From contig JAYQOY010000033.1 in the NCBI GenBank assembly GCA_038145075.1, positions 1 through 18,901 on the forward strand: a DNA stretch of 18,901 bases, written 5' to 3'. Of this stretch, positions 14,678-18,901 are shown piece after piece (positions within the stretch are counted from its first letter, which is position 1; each line of letters starts with the position of its first letter). The stretch is from TMED14 sp038145075 (GTDB taxonomy: Bacteria > Bacteroidota > Bacteroidia > Flavobacteriales > Schleiferiaceae). A program made the position numbers and the translations under genes. The notes beneath the pieces are model-generated. The model worked only from the letters and a program-made list of their open reading frames with translations, made no database searches and was not told the DNA's origin.

Positions 14678-15858
14678 GAAGCCGTATTGAGTCCCTTGAA
14701 GGTACGGACAATTCGCTCGGCAGCCTTGCGAAGATCCTCTTCTGCAGCTGCATAGCTAAAGCGAATGTACCCGTCCAGGCCAAAGGCTTCGCCGGGAACG
14801 GCTGCTACACCGCCTTCGAGCAGGGCCATGCACAGATCCAAGGCCGTGGGATGGCTTTCGGAGAGGTAGGCAGATGCATCCACGAAGAGGTAAAAGGCAC
14901 CTTCAGGGGCTTGGACGCCCAGCTTCTCCGCTCCTTTCAGGCCGTCCATCAAGATGCTCCGGCGTTGGGTGAAGGCTGCACGCATGTATTCGACTGGTTC
15001 AGGTCCGGCAAGAACTGCAGCGATGGCAGCGCGCTGTGCAATGCTCGACGTTCCGCTCGTGATTTGCGACTGAATTTTTTCACAGGCATCGGCCAGGACG
15101 GCAGGTGCGCCCATGTAGCCCAAACGCCAGCCGGTCATCGCAAAGCCTTTGGACAATCCGTTGACGGTCGCGGTGCGTTCCCACATGCCGGGCAAGCTCG
15201 CCATGCTGACGTGCTGGATGTCGTAGTGGATGTATTCGTAAATCTCGTCGCTGATGACCCAAATCTGTGGGTACTTCCGGAGCACAGCCGCCAAGCCTTC
15301 CAGCTCTTCGCCCGAATACATGGCCCCGCTGGGGTTGTTAGGGCTGGAGAAAATCAACACCTTGGTCTTGGGGCTGATGGCTGCCTCTAACTGGGCAGGG
15401 GTGATTTTGAACTGCTGCTCCAATCCTGCCTTGGGACTCACCACCGTACCGCCTACAAATTCGGCCAAATCCGCATAGCTCACCCAGTAGGGCGCCGGAA
15501 TGATGACCTCATCCCCGGGGTTGACCAAAGCCATCATGAGGTTGGCAATGGTCTGCTTGGCTCCTGTGCTTACGATGATTTCGTTTGGGCTGTAGGTCAA
15601 GCCGTTGTCGCGCTGAAACTTTGTGCAAATAGCCTTGCGCAAATCGGCATAGCCAGGGACCGGCATGTAGTGCGAAAAATTCTGCTCGATGCCTTCGATG
15701 CCCGCCGCTTTCGCAAAGTCCGGCGTGTCAAAGTCGGGCTCGCCCAAACTCAAAGAGATAATATCGTGGCCGGCCTCTTGAAGGGCGCGGCTTTTCTTGG
15801 ACATTTCGATGGTCATGGGCAGCGCCAAGGTCTGCACGCGCTCGGAGATAAAAAGCAT
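14674..15858 (-). CDS. Class I pyridoxal-phosphate aminotransferase (aspartate aminotransferase type)
   Basis: The enzyme moves amino groups between aspartate, or a related amino acid, and 2-oxoglutarate in the cytoplasm. From the ATG at 15858 it has 394 residues of fold type I. Key residues are SPNNPSG (172-178), the PLP-ring Asp204 with Tyr207 in SDEIYE, and Lys237 in NGLSKGFAMTGWRLGY (233-248), which forms the Schiff base. Arg366 in IRFSYA is expected to bind the substrate carboxylate. The frame is open to 15873, but that ATG lies upstream of the TACTTTTG element, so 15858 is preferred. It is the first gene of the operon with trkH, ubiE and porT. The exact substrate cannot be told from sequence alone. 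Confidence 0.92.
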   Translation of the reverse strand: MLFISERVQTLALPMTIEMSKKSRALQEAGHDIISLSLGEPDFDTPDFAKAAGIEGIEQNFSHYMPVPGYADLRKAICTKFQRDNGLTYSPNEIIVSTGAKQTIANLMMALVNPGDEVIIPAPYWVSYADLAEFVGGTVVSPKAGLEQQFKITPAQLEAAISPKTKVLIFSSPNNPSGAMYSGEELEGLAAVLRKYPQIWVISDEIYEYIHYDIQHVSMASLPGMWERTATVNGLSKGFAMTGWRLGYMGAPAVLADACEKIQSQITSGTSSIAQRAAIAAVLAGPEPVEYMRAAFTQRRSILMDGLKGAEKLGVQAPEGAFYLFVDASAYLSESHPTALDLCMALLEGGVAAVPGEAFGLDGYIRFSYAAAEEDLRKAAERIVRTFKGLNTAS

Positions 15859-15861
15859 GCC

Positions 15862-15869
15862 CAAAAGTA
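15862..15869 (-). promoter_or_regulatory. -7 promoter element (TACTTTTG) of the aminotransferase operon
   Basis: TACTTTTG is an exact TAnnTTTG match, identical to the rpsO element. It ends only 3 bases before the ATG at 15858. If it is used, transcription starts at or within the start codon and the mRNA is leaderless or nearly so. No obvious -33 element is visible in the short gap to the divergent gene. Confidence 0.45.
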
Positions 15870-15901
15870 CCATTTCCTAAGAAATACCCGATATTCGCAG
15901 C

Positions 15902-16423
15902 ATGGATGTTTTCTACGATACGCTTCGCACGATTTTCCCATCGATCCTAATCCTTATCGTCGTTTATTTGATGATGTCGGGCTTCTTGGACAACGAAGAC
16001 AAGCGCCGCCGCAGTGAACGCTTAGCCGCTTCCCAGAAGCAAGCGTTACCGATCCGCATGCAAGCCTATGAGCGCCTCGCCCTCCTCTTGGAGCGCATCA
16101 GTCCATCGTCCTTGCTCTTGCGTGTGAAAGCCTCATCCTTGAACAAGTCGGAATACCTCCTTTTGCTCCAGCAGTCCATTCGGGCCGAATTTGAGCACAA
16201 CCTCTCCCAGCAGGTCTACGTAAGCGAGCACGTTTGGGAAATGGTTTCTACCGCCAAGAGCGCCATGGTTTCGCTCATCAATACGGTAGCGGCTGAATTG
16301 CCCGAAGACGCCACGGGCGCCGAGCTCTCTAAAGCCATCCTCAACAAAACCATGGAGATGGGCACATTGCCCACACGAACGGCTCTAGCGGTTCTTCGCC
16401 GCGAGATCGCTCAAGAATTCTAA
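15902..16423 (+). CDS. DUF7935-like membrane-anchored protein of unknown function
   Basis: The 173-residue product has one N-terminal transmembrane segment (about 10-28), a charged stretch KRRRSERLAASQKQ, and then a helical cytoplasmic or periplasmic domain. The sequences LPIRMQAYERLALLLERISPSS and AEFEHNLSQQVYVSEHVWEMV are, from memory, a conserved pattern of a Bacteroidetes-specific family (DUF7935) without a known function. It is transcribed divergently from the aminotransferase operon, with 43 bases between start codons. Its last 39 bases overlap tail to tail with the end of meaB. No catalytic motif can be seen. Confidence 0.8.
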   Translation: MDVFYDTLRTIFPSILILIVVYLMMSGFLDNEDKRRRSERLAASQKQALPIRMQAYERLALLLERISPSSLLLRVKASSLNKSEYLLLLQQSIRAEFEHNLSQQVYVSEHVWEMVSTAKSAMVSLINTVAAELPEDATGAELSKAILNKTMEMGTLPTRTALAVLRREIAQEF

Positions 16424-17401
16424 GGCTGCCGCCGCAGGACTTCTTCGTCCCTCTCTCACCTCTTTTTGCAAAGCTTCCCACTCCGCGGGATGCTGTGCTT
16501 GTACCCACTGGACCAGGCCCGCTTGAAGGTGCTGCTCAAAGTGCACCCCCTGTTGCGCCGTCCGGCGTTTTTCGCTCAACCCCGTGCTGACGAACCAGCG
16601 CATACCGCGTTCCAAGAGTTTAAAAAGGTCCGTGAGGCTTGTGGGTTCCAGAGCGCTACCCATAGTCACAGGAACCTCCCAGCCGTCTTCGCGGTGAAAG
16701 AGCTGTAGAGCCTGACGCAGCTGGCGCTGGGCGTCGCGCGCCATAGCGAGACGCTCTCCATCGGCTTTGTTGACAAAGACGGCATCCGCTGCCTCCATAA
16801 CCCCGCGCTTCAATCCCTGAACTTCGTCCCCCGCACCCGGCAAGGCAAGGAGCAGGGTAAAATCGACGACGTCCGTCACAGCAGTTTCGTTTTGGCCTAC
16901 ACCGACCGTTTCAACGAGGATGCGGTCATAGCCTGCGGCTTCGCAGAGGGCAATGACTTCAGGCATGGCGGTATGCAGTCCCCCTAGGGCCCCCGCTGAG
17001 GGGCTTGGGCGAATAAAGGCTTCCTTGGCGCGGCTCAAGGCCTCCATTCGGGTCTTGTCGCCCAAGAGGCTTCCATGGTTCTGCGGACTACTGGGGTCAA
17101 TGGCCAAAACGGCCACGCGGTGGCCCTGCGCAATCCAGTGCTGCCCTAGGGTTTCAATGAGGGTACTTTTTCCAGCCCCCGGATTTCCCGTGATGCCCAG
17201 TCGAAAGGTCTCCGAAGGGGTCTTTGGCTGCAGCTGATCTAAAAGTTCTTGGGCGAAAGCTTGGTCCTGGGCCCGACGGCTCTCGACCAAGGTGATAGCG
17301 CGCGCTAGGGTCTGACGGTCGCCGTGTTTCAGTCCGTCTAGCAGCGCGGGCACATCCCATTCCGGGCGTGCAGCGGCGTGAAAGGCGGGATTGATCGCCA
17401 T
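16385..17401 (-). CDS. meaB: MeaB/ArgK-family G-protein chaperone of methylmalonyl-CoA mutase
   Basis: MeaB is a GTPase that protects methylmalonyl-CoA mutase and gates loading of its adenosylcobalamin cofactor. The 338-residue protein has the family order: P-loop GNPGAGKST (72-80), IDPSSPQNHGSLLGDKTRM (101-119) with the switch region, RPSPSAGALGG (131-141), VETVGVGQNE (163-172) with the Walker B/switch glycine, and the base-recognition motif NKAD (211-214). A short C-terminal dimerisation arm follows. It starts one base after the mutase stop, so the two are almost certainly cotranscribed and probably translationally coupled. The older name ArgK is misleading. Its 3' end overlaps the convergent DUF7935-like gene by 39 bases. 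Confidence 0.95.
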   Translation of the reverse strand: MAINPAFHAAARPEWDVPALLDGLKHGDRQTLARAITLVESRRAQDQAFAQELLDQLQPKTPSETFRLGITGNPGAGKSTLIETLGQHWIAQGHRVAVLAIDPSSPQNHGSLLGDKTRMEALSRAKEAFIRPSPSAGALGGLHTAMPEVIALCEAAGYDRILVETVGVGQNETAVTDVVDFTLLLALPGAGDEVQGLKRGVMEAADAVFVNKADGERLAMARDAQRQLRQALQLFHREDGWEVPVTMGSALEPTSLTDLFKLLERGMRWFVSTGLSEKRRTAQQGVHFEQHLQAGLVQWVQAQHPAEWEALQKEVREGRRSPAAAALEFLSDLAAKNR

Positions 17402-17402
17402 G

Positions 17403-18901
17403 CTAGAAGCGTTGATCTAGTATAGTTTCCAGCAACTGCGTGGCCGAATGTGCAATCGGAGTCCCAGGCCCAAAAATTCCTGCCACCCCCATCTCAAAAA
17501 GAGCCGCATAATCGTTTTTGGGGATCACACCGCCCACCACCACGAGGATGTCCGGGCGACCAAGTTCCTTCAAGGAGTGCATCAGTTGTGGAACCAGGGT
17601 TTTGTGTCCCGCGGCCAGCGAACTAACGCCCACCCAATGCACGTCGTTTTCTACGGCTTGGCGTGCGGTCTCTTCCGGCGTCTGAAAGAGCGGTCCCAAG
17701 TCGACGTCGAAGCCCAGGTCTGCAAAGCTGCTAGCGACCACCTTGGCGCCGCGGTCATGTCCGTCTTGGCCCATTTTGGCCACGAGAATGCGCGGGCGGC
17801 GCCCTTCTTTGGCCGCAAAGTCATTGGCCAAGGCGCGGGCCTTGGCAAAATCAGGGTCAGATGCATTTTCACGTTTGTACACGCCACTCACGAGTTGGGT
17901 GGACGCTTGGTAGCGCCCAAAAACCTCCTCCAAGGTAAAACTGATTTCGCCAAGGGTCGCTCGCGTTCGCGCGGCTTCCAAGGCGGCCTGGAGCAAATTG
18001 CCCGACCCAAGGGCGGCCTGCTTCAAAGCGGCAAGGGCCTGCTGCACCGCCGCTTCGTCGCGTTGTGCGCGGAGCTCGGCCAAGCGTTGGAGTTGGGCAT
18101 CGCGCACCGCTTGGTTGTCCACTTCTCGAACGTCAATGGCCGCATCGTCGTCCGCCGATTGGAAGGCATTGACCCCGACGAGCACATCCTTGCCGCGGTC
18201 GAGTCGAGCTTGCTTCTGAGCGGCGGCTTCCTCGATGCGAAGTTTGGGAATGCCTTTTTCTAGCGCCTTCGCCATGCCGCCGAGTTCTTCAATTTCTTGA
18301 ATGAGCGTCCAGGCCTCTTCGAGTAGGGCCGCGGTTCGCTTCTCCACTTCCTGGCTGCCCCCAAAAGGATCGACAAAGCGCGTAATGCCACTTTTTTGCT
18401 GGAGGTAGAGCTGGGTCTCGCGGGCGATTCGGGCCGAATACTCTGTCGGCAAAGCAATGGCCTCGTCCAGGGCATTTGTATGCAAAGACTGTGTGCCCCC
18501 CAGTACCGCCGCCATGGCCTCCACGGCCGTGCGGGTCACATTGTTGAAGGGTTTCTGTTCGGTCAAAGACCAGCCGCTGGTCTGGCAATGTGTCCGCAGG
18601 GCGCGGCTCTTGGGATTCTGGGGGTTAAAGGTGCTTACGATGCGGTCCCATAGCACTCGAGCGGCGCGCATTTTGGCAATTTCTGTGAAGAAATCCATGC
18701 CGATGCCCCAGAAAAAACTCAATCGTGGCGCAAAATCGTCAATGTCCAAGCCATTGGCCACTCCGGTGCGGAGGTATTCCCAGCCGTCGGCCAAGGTGTA
18801 GGCCAATTCAATGGCAGCCGTGGCGCCCGCTTCCTGCATGTGGTAGCCCGAGATGGAAATGCTGTTGAAGCGCGGCATGTGCGCACTCGTAAATTGAAAA
18901 A
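17403..18901 (-). CDS. Methylmalonyl-CoA mutase large subunit, C-terminal part (5' end beyond the window)
   Basis: The enzyme interconverts succinyl-CoA and (R)-methylmalonyl-CoA with adenosylcobalamin. The visible 498 residues begin inside the catalytic TIM barrel. An ATG at 18878 is internal: the frame continues to the edge encoding FQFTSAH before MPRFNSISISGYHMQEAG, a conserved segment that lies well inside the family's roughly 700-residue protein. The barrel includes the THCQTSGWSLTEQKPFNN and GGTQSLHTN regions. A charged helical linker leads to a C-terminal B12-binding domain with GQDGHDRG, whose histidine replaces the cobalamin lower ligand, and with VVVGGVIP. meaB follows after one base. 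The small subunit gene would be expected just upstream, outside the window. Confidence 0.95.
   Translation of the reverse strand, partial: FQFTSAHMPRFNSISISGYHMQEAGATAAIELAYTLADGWEYLRTGVANGLDIDDFAPRLSFFWGIGMDFFTEIAKMRAARVLWDRIVSTFNPQNPKSRALRTHCQTSGWSLTEQKPFNNVTRTAVEAMAAVLGGTQSLHTNALDEAIALPTEYSARIARETQLYLQQKSGITRFVDPFGGSQEVEKRTAALLEEAWTLIQEIEELGGMAKALEKGIPKLRIEEAAAQKQARLDRGKDVLVGVNAFQSADDDAAIDVREVDNQAVRDAQLQRLAELRAQRDEAAVQQALAALKQAALGSGNLLQAALEAARTRATLGEISFTLEEVFGRYQASTQLVSGVYKRENASDPDFAKARALANDFAAKEGRRPRILVAKMGQDGHDRGAKVVASSFADLGFDVDLGPLFQTPEETARQAVENDVHWVGVSSLAAGHKTLVPQLMHSLKELGRPDILVVVGGVIPKNDYAALFEMGVAGIFGPGTPIAHSATQLLETILDQRF

Noticed and set aside
15872..15885. Palindrome ATTTC-CTAA-GAAAT in the divergent aminotransferase/DUF7935 gap
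   Set aside because: Its position would suit an operator, but 5-base arms are short and no regulator gene is nearby; not enough to call a site.
17448..18263. Plus-strand open frame of 271 codons opposite the mutase gene
   Set aside because: It is antisense to the conserved B12-binding domain and has no recognisable product.
1..18901. CRISPR arrays, insertion sequences, tRNA or rRNA genes
   Set aside because: I saw no regularly spaced repeats, transposase genes or further RNA genes; apart from the left edge this is conserved core genome.

Overview
The window is chromosomal DNA from a member of the Bacteroidota, most likely a Flavobacteriales-type lineage with a fairly high G+C content (one coding line counted by hand gives 58%). 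The main evidence is a short RpoD of the Bacteroidetes type, a PorT homologue of the type IX secretion system, a tmRNA tag ending NYALAA, a lipidated Omp85 protein of the TamL type, a DUF7935-like protein, and TAnnTTTG -7 promoter elements in front of several genes. I cannot name the genus.

Left edge (1-269): about 30% G+C over bases 1-240, very unlike the rest. It starts with the first 14 codons of a DNA cytosine-5 methyltransferase that runs off the edge. This lies just past the 3' end of the tmRNA gene (270-661, minus strand), a common integration site for genomic islands, so the edge is probably the beginning of an acquired element. This is the only hint of accessory DNA in the window.

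730-7702: a minus-strand information and core-metabolism block, read right to left. It holds fructose-bisphosphate aldolase and accD; then rpsO with its own promoter; then a terminator hairpin, pnp, rpoD and a lipoprotein of unknown function.

7750-12086: an Omp85/TamL-like outer-membrane lipoprotein gene overlaps the end of rpe. A TrmH/SpoU rRNA methyltransferase gene, transcribed divergently from rpe, converges on the porT end of the next operon.

11400-15873: a close-packed minus-strand operon of a class I aminotransferase, trkH, ubiE/menG and porT, with gaps of 13 bases or less and one 4-base overlap.

15902-18901: a plus-strand DUF7935-like gene overlaps tail to tail with meaB, which follows methylmalonyl-CoA mutase (5' end outside the window) by one base. 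The mutase and its G-protein chaperone form a B12-dependent propionate/succinate module.

Most of the window is ordinary conserved core genome. I did not find a convincing new multi-gene system. The best leads are the methyltransferase/tmRNA junction at the left edge, the lipidated Omp85 gene without a visible TamB partner, and the leader arrangements of rpsO and the aminotransferase gene.
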